Shown here: piece after piece, positions 31,899 to 44,828 of the stretch
Position numbering within the stretch: position 1 is the stretch's first letter
Layout: every line of letters begins with the position of its first letter
Assembly (NCBI GenBank): GCA_021030905.1
Contig: JAGFMI010000003.1
Span: forward strand, 248,001-312,000
DNA: 64,000 nt
Reading direction: 5' to 3'
Source of the DNA: Pyrenula massariospora
Lineage: Eukaryota; Ascomycota; Eurotiomycetes; Pyrenulales; Pyrenulaceae
Made by a program: the position numbers and the translations under genes
The notes under the pieces: generated by a model
Seen by the model: the letters and a program-made list of their open reading frames with translations, nothing else
The model's database searches: none
Told to the model about the DNA's origin: nothing

Positions 31899-34800
31899 AT
31901 GGCGTCTTCTCTCTGGAGCCGGGCGGTGGCGGAGCTGAGCGAAAAGGATCAGCGAATGTTCAAAGTCGGAAGCGCCGACCAGCATCAAATCCTGCGTGAT
32001 ATTCTCTCAGCAGTCGAGGGGCAGCGTGATCGGTGTCAACGAGGTCGTTGGAAGGTGCGGCGCCGTAACGGGCAGGAGATCATTGTCCGGGATGTCTGCG
32101 CAAAGATCGTCGCATGCGTCAAGAAGTTTATGAGCGTAGTCGATGTTGCTGTGTCATTTGATCAAGTGCATGCTGCGCTGCCATGGGCTGGGGTACGGTT
32201 TATATTGCAGGTGAGAGAAAGAAAGAGAGATACAAAGGTTCTGCTGGTAGAGAGGCGTGAAAGCTGATCAATGACGTCCTAGCTGTGTGTCAACAGCGCA
32301 GAGGCATTCGACGCCATGGTTGAGGGCTTGGAGAAGGCGTCGAGCATGATTGCTCGCTGTGCCATCGTCGAGTCGCTTTATCTGCATGGCAGTCAGTCGG
32401 ATGCGCAAAAAGCGCTCGAAGGTGAAATCGGGAAGCTATATGGAACTATACTCAATTTCCTTTGCAAGGCAAAGAAACATTACGACAGCACGCTTATGAG
32501 TAAGATTTGGGCCACGATCCAGCACGTATATACTGACAATCTTCAGAACGCGTCGTGAATTTGACATATAGACAGAACCTCGAGGATGCTGTCAGATTGA
32601 TGGATGAAGCGGAGGCAAGGTTTCAGATGCAGAAGGGCCTTGTCGATGGAGAGAGTTAGCGACCTAGTTGAGATGATAGATCCATTATACTAAGTCTTGT
32701 ACAGGGATCAAAAGCATTGACGATACCGTCCTGAACGCTAACCTAGTGGTGAGAACGACGAATGATGAAATTAGCGAGGTGAAAGGTTAGTAGCTCACAG
32801 CCAGACCGCGAAGTCCTGTTGACTCCCTTGCAGCAGTACAGGAGCGGCTAAAAACTACATTGCTGCAACTGGAGAAGCCTATCGTTCGAACCGTGGACCA
32901 AGTATCTAAGATGTATAGTGCTCTGAAAGGTACTGCTCCACTGCGCAAATTATACGCCAGCTTGACTGATTGCGAGAAGAAACCGAGAGAGTGAACCTCC
33001 TGAAGTGGCTCTCTACGATACACGTCCAGGAACACTACAAAGCCGCACTGGCATCCTTGTTGCCAGGCTCAGGTGAGTGGCTACTGACAGGACCTAGCTT
33101 CACCAGCTGGAGGGACTCGAGTGCTACCGAGACATTCTGGTTGCATGGTATACGTGAGTGAAAGCAGGTGCAAGTGCTGGGGAATTTATGCTAATAGTAT
33201 GTGTAGCTGGTTGCGGCAAGACAAAACTCACGTGAGTCATGTTGAAAGAGCCATCAGCGGTGTTGTAGCTCATTAGAAAATAGTACAGCAGTAATCAGGC
33301 ACATGCGACAACACGGTGGTAATCTCCTTCAGGCAGTACCGATTGCTCATTTCTACTGCTCCAGGAACCCTGCTGAGCCAGAGCGTGGCGATGCACATCA
33401 GATAATGAGATCTTTGGTCAAACAGCTTTCCTTGAGCAGGGATGATGAGTATGTACGGCGTCCGACATTAAATGAGCATAAGAAAAAACGACAAAAAGCA
33501 GAACATGATGGCGAAGCTCCAGGAGCTCTAACGATAGAAGACAGCGTTCGAGTCTGCCTCGAGCTGGGCCGAACGAGTCCAGTGATAATCGTCATTGACG
33601 CCGTGGATGAGTGTGACTCACGGCAACGTGCTCTGCTCCTATCAGCCCTGAATGAAATATCTTCAAGATCTCGTGATATCGTGAAGATCTTTGTTTCAAG
33701 TCGAGATGAAGAAGATATTGCAGCATACTTTAGACACGGATCGACTGTCAGAGTAACAGCTAGAGCCAACACGGACGATCTCAAACGATTTGTCGAGGAA
33801 AAGACTGGTAGTTTCATACAGACCTGGTCTACAACGCACGATGAAACCGCGGAAACGCTACAGCATCTCAAGAAAGAGATCATAGAGACTCTTATGAAAG
33901 GCGCGCAAGGAATGTAAGCTTCTTGAAAATAAGTCATGAAGGCCTTCGCCATATTAAATAAATCATCTTAGGTTCCTGTGGGCCACACTACAACTAGAGG
34001 CGATTAGCGATACGGAGCGGATCAAGGACAAAAATGACATCTCGCTAGCTCTGGCATCTTTGCCCTCGACACTAAGCAAATCGTACGAGGCGATATACAG
34101 TCGAATCCAGTCCATGGGAGAGAAGGCTAAAACAGTGGCGACCCTAGCGCTTCATTGGCTCCTTTGTTCTCGGAGAACACTTTCGGTCTCCGAGTTCATT
34201 GCTGCTGTTGGAAGAGCATCAAGCGATCTTTCACCAAAGTCAGTCCTCGACTATTGTTGCAATTTGATTGTTCTGGATAGTGACGCAGATTCATTCCATC
34301 TATCACATCCCACTGTGAGAGAGTATGAATTCACCTAGTCCAATTCTAGAAAACCAACTGACAATTGTTTCGAGGTACTTCGAGTCTCTTGAAAGTTTCT
34401 CTATGAATAATATTCACTTCACTTTAGCTGAAAGATGCTTAGGCACTTACCTTTGGGGAGAATCGGGCGAGGACGGCCTTTTGAGCTATTCTGCACACTA
34501 CTGGCCCGCTCACTTGGAATATCTGAGAGACTCTGCGCAGAGAGCTGCTATTAATCCTCTACTGATAGATTTTTTCACTCAAGAGGAACACTTCGAAGAT
34601 TGGTTGGAACATGTCAATGACCTGCCAGTTGGAGAAGGCTCCAACTGGAGTAATAGTCTAGAGAGAAAGCTTGACGCCTCGCTAAGCTCACCACCGTCTT
34701 CGCTGTTCGTGATCTGCTGCTTCGGGCTCATCGAATTGCTCGAGCAACCTATAATCCGCGATCAACTTGATTTGGAGCAGAGAAACAAGCACGATACCTC

Positions 34801-37800
34801 CGGTCTATACCTGGCTGCACGGTGGGGCCATACGAAGGTAGTTTCGGAGCTGCTGAATCAAGGCGTGGACATGGAATCTCCAGGATTTCAGTATGGGACT
34901 GCGGTACAGGCGGCCGCATCCGCTGGCCATGATGATGTTGTCAAACTTCTCCTACAGAGCGGAGCTTCCACCCGAGGTGCCGGTGAATTCTCGAGTCCTT
35001 TGCAAGGAGCTTTGGCAAACGGCCACAAATCGACTGCCGAGGTTATGCTGGATGACGATTTTAAATTCTCGGAGCAAAGCCAATTTGACAAAGCTCTAGA
35101 GACAGCAAGCTTCATGGGCTATGTGGACATCTTGCAACGGTTACTGGACGGCCAAGCTGGAGATTTTGCACCAAAAGACCGCCCTGACCCTCTCCAAGTC
35201 GCCCTGTATGGTGGTAAAGCGAGAAAAGCGGCGCAGTTATTGCAGAAATGCACTGACATCAACGAGGAGAAAGGGTACTTCGGCAACGCTCTCCAGGCTG
35301 CTATAGCCGGAGGAAAATGTAACCTTGTGAAGAGTGTCGTCGAGGCCGGCGCCAAGCTTGACCGACGTGGACGTTTCGGCTATCCATTGCGAGCCGCTGC
35401 AATTGCTAACAAAATCGATGTTGTCACGTACTTGCTAGATAAAGGGGCAAATCCAAACGCAGAAGATGGTGAATTAGGAGATGCTCTGCAGGCGGCTGCG
35501 TCCCAGGGCAACTTAGACATCATGACACTCCTGCTAGACAACCATGCTGCTGTCGAGGGACAAGGCGGGTTTTTCGGAAACACACTTCAGGCGGCTGCCT
35601 TCGGAGGCCATGACCTGGCTGTGCACCTATTGCTAGACTATCGACCATATAATGAGTGGAACGAGTGTGGTCGGAGAGGTCGATATCGCGATGCCTTACA
35701 AGCTGCGGTTTATGCAGGACATTCACATCTTGTGGGACTCTTGGTCGAGAAAGGAGGTCAGCTTAATCCAGGCCGCTTTTGCAGGGCCTATCCGTGTGGT
35801 ATGAGATCTGAACCAAAGCGCATAGCACTTCCAGGGGTTCGCGAGCGGCGTGGACAATTTGACATCCCGTACGAGCTAGGTCCGCTTGAGATCGCTGCCC
35901 GCCATGGGAACGTTGGACTCATCCGCATACTTCTAAGCAAGGGAGCTCGAGTCGATGCCCCTGATGCTCCCTGGGAAGATGGTGAACATCAAACCGGCTG
36001 TGCCTACACTGCTCTGCAGATTGCTGCATTCTGGGGACACGTCGCGGCAGTGGAGTGTCTTCTGGACCATGGAGCTGATCCCAATGCAGTGCGCCAAACG
36101 CTGGGCACGCCGCTACAAGCAGCCCTTGAAGGCTCGAACCTCGACATTGCAGACTTGATGCTTGCTCGTGGTGCACGAATCGACGAACGCTGGACAGTTT
36201 TTGGATCTTGCCTACAGGTCTTTTGTGAAAGGGGCGATATTCGGGTCGCCGAGTACCTTCTCAACAACGGGGCATGCATCGAAGACGGTGGAGGTCAGAA
36301 CGGTAATGCGTTGCAAGTTGCCAGTGATGCTGGCCAACTTGATGTCGTTCGTTTTCTACTTGACCGTGGTGGTACTGATGTTAATGCTCCGGGAAAATCC
36401 AATGGCAGCGCGCTGCGAGCTGCATCAGCAAGCGGACATCATCGTGTGGCTGAGCTACTACTCGATAACAATGCGAAATTGGATGGCAACGCAATAATCA
36501 TTGCTGCGGCTCACGGCCATGAAGAAGTGTTGCACCTTCTTCTACGAAGAGCAGCTATCACCAACGGCATGACGCATTTAGGAGACGGTGATGCCTATTC
36601 TGGTGGTGTTGATGTCTTTGACAATGAAAAGGATGCCTCCGCAGGAGGAACATCTGTTCGAGCGACCGCGCTACATCAGGCGGCTTACTATGGCCACAAG
36701 GCCATAGTATCCATTCTAGTCGAGGATTACCAAACGAACGTGCACCTCGAGCACAAAATGCCCTCCATCCAGTCGGGCACTCTTGATCAATGGATGTACG
36801 ATGGACGATCTAGCAACGCCATGTTCGCGGCATGTTACCAAGGCTTTGCGACCATTTCCACGCTATTGTTCCTGCACGATCCTTGGGGCTACGTCAAGCG
36901 GTCGACGTTCGCACCCGCGCTTGAGGTGAGTCTTGCTTGTAAGCGGGAAGAGGCGGCAGTAACGTTGGTTCATGAAGCAATTGGCTTAGGCTTCAAACCA
37001 GAGGACTTCGACTACTCATTCAAATTCGCCTGTGAAAAGGGCCATGCGTACTTCGTTGACCTATTACTGAACTATTTTCCGCTGACTTATTGGCCAAGCG
37101 GTATGCTGCAAGCCGCCACAGCCGGGTACGGCAACTGGATCGAGGTGATCCGGATCTTGGTCACAGCTGGAGCTTGTGTAGATGGTCTGCAAGGCAAAAG
37201 TAACGATCTAAGAAGGGCAATCGCGGAGAATGGACGGGTGGAAGTTTTTGAGCTATTAGAGCGTCGCGGGTGCTGTTTATTCCCAGATGCTGCAAGCTAT
37301 TCCGAAGCGCTTTTGGCAGCATCCCGGGCTGGACAGGCCCAAATGGTCCGTCATCTATGTGGAAAGCGCGTTCCAGGGCTATCGGACGTTCAAGAAGCCC
37401 TCTTGGCAACTAGCAAAGGTCCTACGGACAACGTGGAAGTTGCAAGAGCACTATTGAGTCTCGATGTGGCTCTAGCCTGGGCCGATAATGAGCCCCTCCG
37501 GACCGCCTGCGAATACGGCCACACAGAGATCGTTAAGCTGCTTCTTCAGCAGGTCCAACATGATATGAGCGCCATTGAAGTTGGTCTGGAAGCGGGAGCA
37601 ATGCAGGGCACATGGAATGTGTTCGAGGAATACTTGATTTCCTGGACAAACGGATTGACCGGTCGGAAATCTGCACGCGAGTCCTTCTGCGGTGCCTGCC
37701 CTTTGGACGGTGTGGAAAGGAGCTGACGGACTATCTGCTTAGTCAAGGTGCTCAGCCCAACACTCGCAATTCTGATGGGCAGACAATGCTATATATTGCC

Positions 37801-38382
37801 GCTAAGGATGGGTATTGGTGTACTGAAGATCTAAGAGCTCTTTTACAATATGGGGCAAATCCGAACTTGAAAGGCAGCGATCACGGAACTGCTCTACATG
37901 CAGCTGCTGAGTCCGGGTCGGCCCTCGCTTCCCGACTGCTAATTGACGCCGGCGCAAATGTTGACACCAATGACGGTCACTACGGGACGCCATTGATGGC
38001 AGTGATGGCGCAGAGGTGGCGATTCTCGTGCTTGGCCTCGATGGGGATTGGAGAAATTGACGACCGGAGCTGCCATCGCTGCTGCGCACGCATTCTGCTC
38101 GATTCCGGCGGCGATTTTGATGCTCAGAGTGGCTTCTACGGTATGGCCCTCCAGGCAGCTGCCAAAGCTGGAAATTTGAAGGGCGTCGAGATGCTTCTAG
38201 CAAGAGGAGCAGATGTCAACCTCCGCTGCGGCGAGGATGGCAGTGCGCTAGCCGCCGCCAGGTCTGGCGATTGGCGCAATTGCGACAAGTGTTATTGGGA
38301 TAAAGAGCTCCCTAAGCCGGAAAAGGGGTGCAGGCACATCATCCAGCTCTTACTTGATGCGGGTGCCACGGATACATCGTGA
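31899..38382 (+). CDS. NACHT-ankyrin NLR-type protein with an apparent frameshift near its end
   Basis: Ten or more exons. The first ten start at 31899, 32283, 32547, 32705, 32834, 32977, 33207, 33284, 33972 and 34375; exon 10 runs to about 37.6 kb. The N-terminal 100 residues (WSRAVAELSEKDQRMF) match the fungal NACHT-associated N-domain. The NACHT domain follows: Walker A PGCGKTKLT is split over two introns, Walker B is VIIVIDAVDECD, then KIFVSSRDEEDI. A winged-helix-like part with HPTVREYFE leads to roughly twenty ankyrin repeats from about 34.8 kb to the end. At about 37.61 kb the ankyrin reading frame shifts: one frame ends at 37726, while the next one carries the repeats on to 38382. Family role: cytosolic sensing, incompatibility or cell death. 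Confidence 0.85.
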
Positions 38383-39162
38383 GTTATTCTGAGTATCGTA
38401 GCTTAGCGTTACGAATAAGCTTTCCTGTCACATGCGTGGAACAAAGACGACAGCTTATTCAAAGATACGACAGCCATTCATTAGCCGATTAGTAGAATAA
38501 AGTTGACTGTGGTAATTACATCAAAGATGTTGACAAGCCCTTGAAGACATGCATAAATATACTTGGATTGATGCCTGTTGCGCATGGAAATGCCATCCAT
38601 ACTGATAATAGACTCTACAAAGCTCACATCGAGACATAAGCATTCATAAAACGAACGACCGAGATCTATGGTAGCTCCCACAGTATATCAGATGCGCTCT
38701 TAGACGTACCTGGCTCTTGTGGCGTTTATCGCTTGCTGCACAGACGAATGCGGGACGCGAGAGGCACTCCCATTCCGCGAAGTTTGGTAACTGGGGTATA
38801 TTCGGATACTCATCGTACGATCCGGGCTGGCTGAAAGGCACGAGACGGTATCAATGAAACCCGGGACTCGCCAAAATAGGAATCTTAACGGGGGCTGTAT
38901 GGCCCATCTGCATGGATTGCACAATCTCTCGTCTAGCTTTTCTGTAAAATGAAAGGTAATTAAGCAGCTAAATAAGATACAGCATCACCTCGACATAAGG
39001 AATCGCGCGCGGTACCTATACGCCATAGGAAGCACTTTGGTTCGTCTTTGCGGTCTGGCGTGTCCAAATCTGGCGAATAGTCATCGCGAACGATGTTGAT
39101 GCATTCACCACGAGTCGTTGGGCGCTGAGAAGAGCTTTGCCGTATTGGAGTCTCATCATTCT
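38383..39162. other. gap between the two converging NLR genes
   Basis: Contains the 3' ends of both genes. No gene or repeat seen. Confidence 0.5.
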
Positions 39163-42100
39163 TTACGTCTTTCCATGGCCCTCTGAGCTCCTGATGCTCT
39201 TAAGTTCAGCAAGCGTTGACTCCGACTTGAGCCGATATGGATGTGTCTCAGGCAATGTCGTTTTCCTAATGTTTACAACATGTTGTAATATATCCACCGC
39301 CTTCTCGACTTCCCCTTTCTCTCCGTAGGATTTCGCAAGCCAGTGTTGCGATATCAACTGCCTCGGGTGGTCCTCTGCGAGAGTATCTCTTTGTATTTCG
39401 ACTACTTTCTCTAACAGCATGATGGCCTTTTCACACTGTCCGCTGACTAAATAGACTCGAGCGAGCTCATGTTGCGATGCTAGCCGATTGGGGTGGTTCT
39501 CTGTTAGCGTGTTCTCTCTGATATTGACTACTTTTTCAAACAGCTCTATCGCCTTTTCACTTTGTCCACTTTCCGAATAGGCTCTCGCAAGCTCGTGTTG
39601 TGATGATAGTCGATCGGGGTGAATTTTGGTCAGCGTGCTAGCTTGGATCTTGACTACCTCTTCAAACAGCGCCGTCGCCTTTTCAATCTGGTCATTTTCC
39701 CGGTAGGCTATAGCGAGCCGATGCTGCGAGGCTATTCGACTAGGGTCAGTTTCCGGCAGCGTGTTTTTGCGGATCTTGAACAATTTTTCTAGCAGTGATA
39801 TGGCCTGCTCAATCTGTGCGTTCTTGAGATATGTCATCGCGAGCGCGTTTTGAGTAAATAGTCCAGCTTTGTGAACCTCTGCTTGTGTGCCTTCTCCGAT
39901 CTTAACTATTTGCTCGAGGAGTTCAATCGCCTCTTTATACTTTCCGGCCCATCGAAGGCTTTCTGCTCTCAGTTCGTACAAAAGCAAATATTTCTGCGAC
40001 GGTGTCACGATATCGATTTTGATCGCTCTGAAAATGTCCTCTAGAAGCCTCTCAAGTCGCTCGTCCTCTCTTATCGATGTCAGTGCCCACCCACACCCAA
40101 CTAAAAGTGGTAATTCTGCGCCGTCTTCATCCCGGAAAACGTTAGTCTACTATTTAAGCCTCGGGTTTTGGGACTCGACAAAGTACCTTTGAGTTTGAAC
40201 CGGATACCATTCTCGACTATGACATTATCGAGGTAGGCAAGTACATGAGGTCGTAATTGCCTCGGCTGGCTTCTGTAAAGGTCAGAATTAGATCCAGAAA
40301 GTGCGATAATACACCCTGTCATTATCCTTGAACAATCTTGTTGCTCTGCATCCTGGCGATCTTTTGCCCACGCATGCGCTAATGGATGCATTGAAATCAT
40401 AGAAGATTCGTCATTTCTTAGTAAAGAAAGCGATTTGAGTAAAGCAATTGCCTCGCTAAGACGAAATGAGTTCCCCTCCTCATCTTGTACCTGGATGAAG
40501 TTAGGAAGCCGAGAGACGTGCCAGTGACCCAATTTAGTGACATCTTGTGTATCTGAATCTTTATCATATTGTACAGAAGCGATTCCCTCCCAGGCTTCTT
40601 GAAACACCTCAACGGGAAGTGAACCAAACTGAAGCATTGACAGGATGTTTAGCAGCTCTAATGCAAACGTGGCAACATCAGTATGTGAGCATTCCAGGAT
40701 CTCAGCAGACGCCTCAAATGTGGCGTAAACATCACCGTATCTCGATCGCGCCTGCTTTGTTCGATATTTCAGAAGTCGAGCTCGCTGTCGTTGGTAGACT
40801 TCCACGTATTTGTCGAATGAACAGTGCCCCTGGGCAACATACGCACCAGCCTGGATCAGGGCGAGCGTGTGCGCCTGTAATAGATTGGAGATCTCCCTCG
40901 CCTGCGTCTGGTAAGATGGCCATTGGTCCTCTGGAATATTCGCAGCCTTCAGCAGAAGCTGCGTCGAGTACTTCAACTCAAGCTGTTCAAGTACTTCTGA
41001 CCCGATTGTGCTATATCGAGCACATTCAGGATTACGAGATGTCATAATGACTGTGCCCTGACTACCTGGTGGGAAAAAGCATTGATAATCAAACTCTGGA
41101 TCATCAGCATTATCCAAAATAAGAAGCCAGCTTTGCTTAGTATTCGCAAGGGCTTCTCTAGCATCTTTAAGACGTTGAGCCGATAGACCAAGCTTCTTAG
41201 CAACAGCAATAAAGTCTTCCTCGGCGGTCGAAGAATTACTAACATCGACCCAAAACAGACCCCAGAATCTGGTATCATTAGCTCGGCACAAAGCATACTC
41301 CGTGAATCAGCTCACTCGTCTCGAGCTACATCCGCAAGCTTGATGCAAAGTTCACTTTTGCCCTGTCCCCCATCTCCAGTAATGACAAACCTTCTTTGCC
41401 CTGGGTAACAATTCTTAGGTCTGCATATAGCATCATGTATATTTTGGACCAGCCCTGTCCGTCCGGTAAATATTGGATTTAGCATTCTGGGAATGGCAAA
41501 ATGCACGTTCCTCGTTACAGGAGAAACTAGACATGGATCAGTGCTGTGATGTCTAAAGTGAGCTATAATTACATGTTTGAAGCCCCGTAGGCCGCATGTT
41601 GTATTTCTATTCTACGTAAGCTTTACCTAGATGATATCCTGAGATAAAGTAGGCTTACGCGTAAAATGGAGGCCAGTTCACCATCGGCTTTGTCTATTGG
41701 AGTTGGTTAGAAGAAGACATCTCATTCAACAAAGCAGCGTTCCAGGATACACACTTTGCTTCTGGCTCAAATTCTCTGCGCAGTCACGTATTCGAAATTT
41801 TTGTTGAGTATGCCGGAGATACTCGTCGGTGACCGATTCAATGACCCCTCGTTTCTTATATTCGTCTAGTCTGACATCTTGAAGGCCTTGCTCAACGTTG
41901 AAGCGAAAGTAGCGCTTCATATCAAAATGTTGACCCCATCGAGAGATAAATTTTGTTGCAGTATTTTCCGTTTCAACCGCCATTCTGACTAACGTTTGCG
42001 ACAGAAACTTGAACAAGTTATCATCGATTGCTTTTTTACCCGCATGGCCTGTTCCAATCGAAACGAAGCACTTCACCAGGGGTTTCAAGTCACGAGATTC

Positions 42101-43093
42101 AGAACACCAAATGTTCGAAGCCTCTCTTTCCACTTCATCCACAGGGTTATTGGCCCCGAATGCGCCGTCCACGAATTGGCGTGCCCCAATAGATGCAGGG
42201 CCGAAGAAGCTAGTTGCTGCCGATGTTGCCAGAGCAGCATCACAGATAGTCGCAGGAATATCAGGCTCATCAGGAAGGCTATAGCTTCGCAAATGCGTGA
42301 TTCCAGCAGTCTGTTTAGCTGTAGTGCATACAAAACTGATTACGTTAGCAACCGACTAGATTGCCTAGGTTATTGAACTTTCAACACAAACAATCGCTCG
42401 TCTCAATAATGTCTGCGTATCCAGGAGCTCCGAATATTTATTTGCATATCCCAGCAACATAGGACAAGGTATTATTGTAGAGATCATCGTTGAATTCTTG
42501 GTGAAATTATTGATGTTGAGAAGCATAGAGAGACTCTGGAAATCCCGTTTCTTGTGTCAAAAATTTATAGTACCACTTACATACGGCATCCACTGGGGTT
42601 CCCATTATTGAAGAGATCCGTCCGAGATTTACCTGATCGGATGATGACTTTGTCAATCGCATCCTTGAGTCGCGTTGAATCGAATCGTGTGCGTGTTCTT
42701 CCGGCGAAGCTGACTGGCAATGTATGTGATTTTTCCTCAAATATGGATACCATTAGCTCATTGTACGCCGATATACAGTCCTCCACATTCATCTCTAGCC
42801 GGCCGAGCATAATGGCTATCAATCTGCGAACTTTAGTATAGCGGGCAGTATTTCGCTGGTCATACTTTCCCTCCCGTGCTTGTTCCACCAATCAGATCGA
42901 ACACGTCACAAGGCTTTACGACTGCCAGGCTCTTTTGCTGGCGTTCGTGATTCAGTCGGTTCATGAGGCCCCTTATGATATAGAGCGTTGACAAGCCACG
43001 GACGCCACCACCATCTAACGACAGGAGACAAAGGCCGTTTTTATCGAGCGGGTTCTGCTCTCCAGCTTGAGCTGAAGCAAGGACTTGCGCCAT
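39163..43093 (-). CDS. patatin-NB-ARC-TPR NLR-type protein
   Basis: The order of domains is a patatin phospholipase, a nucleotide-binding STAND domain and tetratricopeptide repeats. Patatin parts: GGGVRGLSTLYII oxyanion loop, GGTSTGG nucleophile elbow (GxSxG) and DGAFGANNP (Asp of the Ser-Asp dyad). NB-ARC parts: P-loop GDGGQGKSE and Walker B SWLLILDNADDPEF. TPR parts: six or so 42-residue repeats of the type HPDRLSSQHELARAYSESGQ. Identified exons: 43093-42870, 42823-42581, 42335-41755, about 41693-41659, a stretch to 41316, 41268-40187 and 40100-39163; the junctions between 41.3 and 41.7 kb are not resolved. The first intron has a GA start where GT is expected, and intron 2 is 245 nt. Proteins of this class trigger fungal cell death and non-self responses. 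Confidence 0.85.
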
Positions 43094-44828
43094 CTTAGCA
43101 TAAAAGGTGCTCAGTATAGGTGAATGCAGAGCCCGTGTCTCGGCCTAAGATCTATGAACACCATTCGTGCCACATAGTTGAAGCTGGCCATTAAACTCTC
43201 ATCCTTGGGGACTGGTAAGACGACTTTGAGAGAATTTTGATCACTGAACTAGCTAGCGCGTTACGAGATGCGCTGTTGACGACCACAATGCCTTGTAGCA
43301 CAATGTCGAACACCTCTGAGGGGCCCATAAGACCTCATAGATGCATTGCTGCATCGAGAGCTTTCTGCGTCTTGGCTCTGGGCGAAGATAAAGCGATGCA
43401 AAATGAGTGCTTTGCGTTTGTGGCCAGTGGTTGAAGATGGGAGAGAGCTGGGGCTGCGATTCTGCCTTAGGCGTTTTCCCAGCTCCCTCGCATGGTCACC
43501 GGCATGCAAAAGACCAGTTATAGGGGTCTGTTTCATCCTATTTTCTGACATGCCTGTCTAGTGGAAATGGTTGGTGATGATTCGACAAGGATTACTGCAG
43601 CCTTGCAGAGGAAGTTTTGGGTTGTCCCGGGCGTCAACCGGCCGACTTATCATCTAGGAGGTCCTTGCCGTCAATTACATATCAACATCAGATTCAAGGT
43701 TACTATGGGATCATAGCTTCTTATTAGCGAATAATCTATGAGTTAGTTATGGGTTAAACTTTACACGAAGATCGAACGACTTAAAATGGTTTTTACATGT
43801 AAAAGAGCAGTGAATGGCGAGAGTCTGTTAGGAACTCCAGGCACAGCCGTCTACCCTGGTAGTTGAAGAGCTGAGGACCTTGATATTTTTAACAGAGTTC
43901 ACCTACGTGGTGCCGGCCGCAATTAGTCTTTAGGGTATTGTAGCCTTGCCATGGTACAGGTACGTGATAAGCAAGTCGAGGTAGGTTTCATCAGACCTCC
44001 ACGATAGCAAGTCTCTGGAAATTTTTTGAAAATTTAACGAGAGCGCTTGGGAACCTCAGCTGATTTTCCTGAAGAGTCTTATCGATAGTATGGAGTCTTG
44101 CCAGCCGTGCTAGCCATTTTCTCCATCTACCGTCGTTACCTTCCTTAAAGACCAATACTGACAAATATAACATTTGTTATGAAAGACCGAGAGCAGCAGA
44201 GTCCTCCTAATATAACGTGATGACGAGCGTCTACTCTCAAACAGCGTAAAAAACTGTCTTTCAAGAGCATAATGTTTCACGTGCGTATCTAGCCGACGCA
44301 ATGTTCTGTGGACAATACTCCGATAGATGCCACGAGAACTTTTCGACGCATTACTTGATCCTTCCAGGGTCAACGTCAAGCGCTACGAAGGCCACGATAG
44401 CTGTGCCCTCTATACGCAGATATTTGCCCGTTATTTACGCTGAAAGCTTGTATAGAGCGCAAAGGCATTAAAGGTCTTGCCTACGTCAGTCGCACCAAAG
44501 ATGCATTTGTTTGGTTCCCATGCTTTAGTCGCCGTGATCCAGCCCGGGAAGATGTTGTGGTGGTGGACTGTACAGTTTTCCCGGCGATGGTGGGTTGTGG
44601 GGGCGTCGGAGTTGAGCCATATTTGCTCTTCCCAGACGTCTGATACCCTGAAGAAGATAACTCTGGATAGCTGCGGGTATTATATCTTAAATTCAGCTAG
44701 GCATTTCTTTCTTCGATTCATATCGTCTTTCGCACCTCGTCCAACACTTGACCCCAACACAACGTTACCCCTAAGCTGACCTCACAGGCACCCTTTCGGT
44801 ATTCTACAATGAGGACAATCCACCCAGA
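43094..44828. other. intergenic, 1.7 kb
   Basis: Short frames only. A minus-strand pair at 43991-44379 could be joined by an intron into a small basic protein, but no family supports it. Nothing else seen. Confidence 0.4.

Noticed and set aside
34322-34375. Frameshift between the NACHT and ankyrin parts
   Set aside because: A clean 52-nt intron (34323-34374; GTATGA donor, CTGAC branch, TTCGAG acceptor) restores the family sequence HPTVREYFE.
40008-40187. Break between the NB-ARC and TPR parts
   Set aside because: An 86-nt intron (40101-40186) joins the frames without loss.
43991-44379. Small basic protein on the minus strand
   Set aside because: Needs an unsupported intron and has no homologue I recognise.
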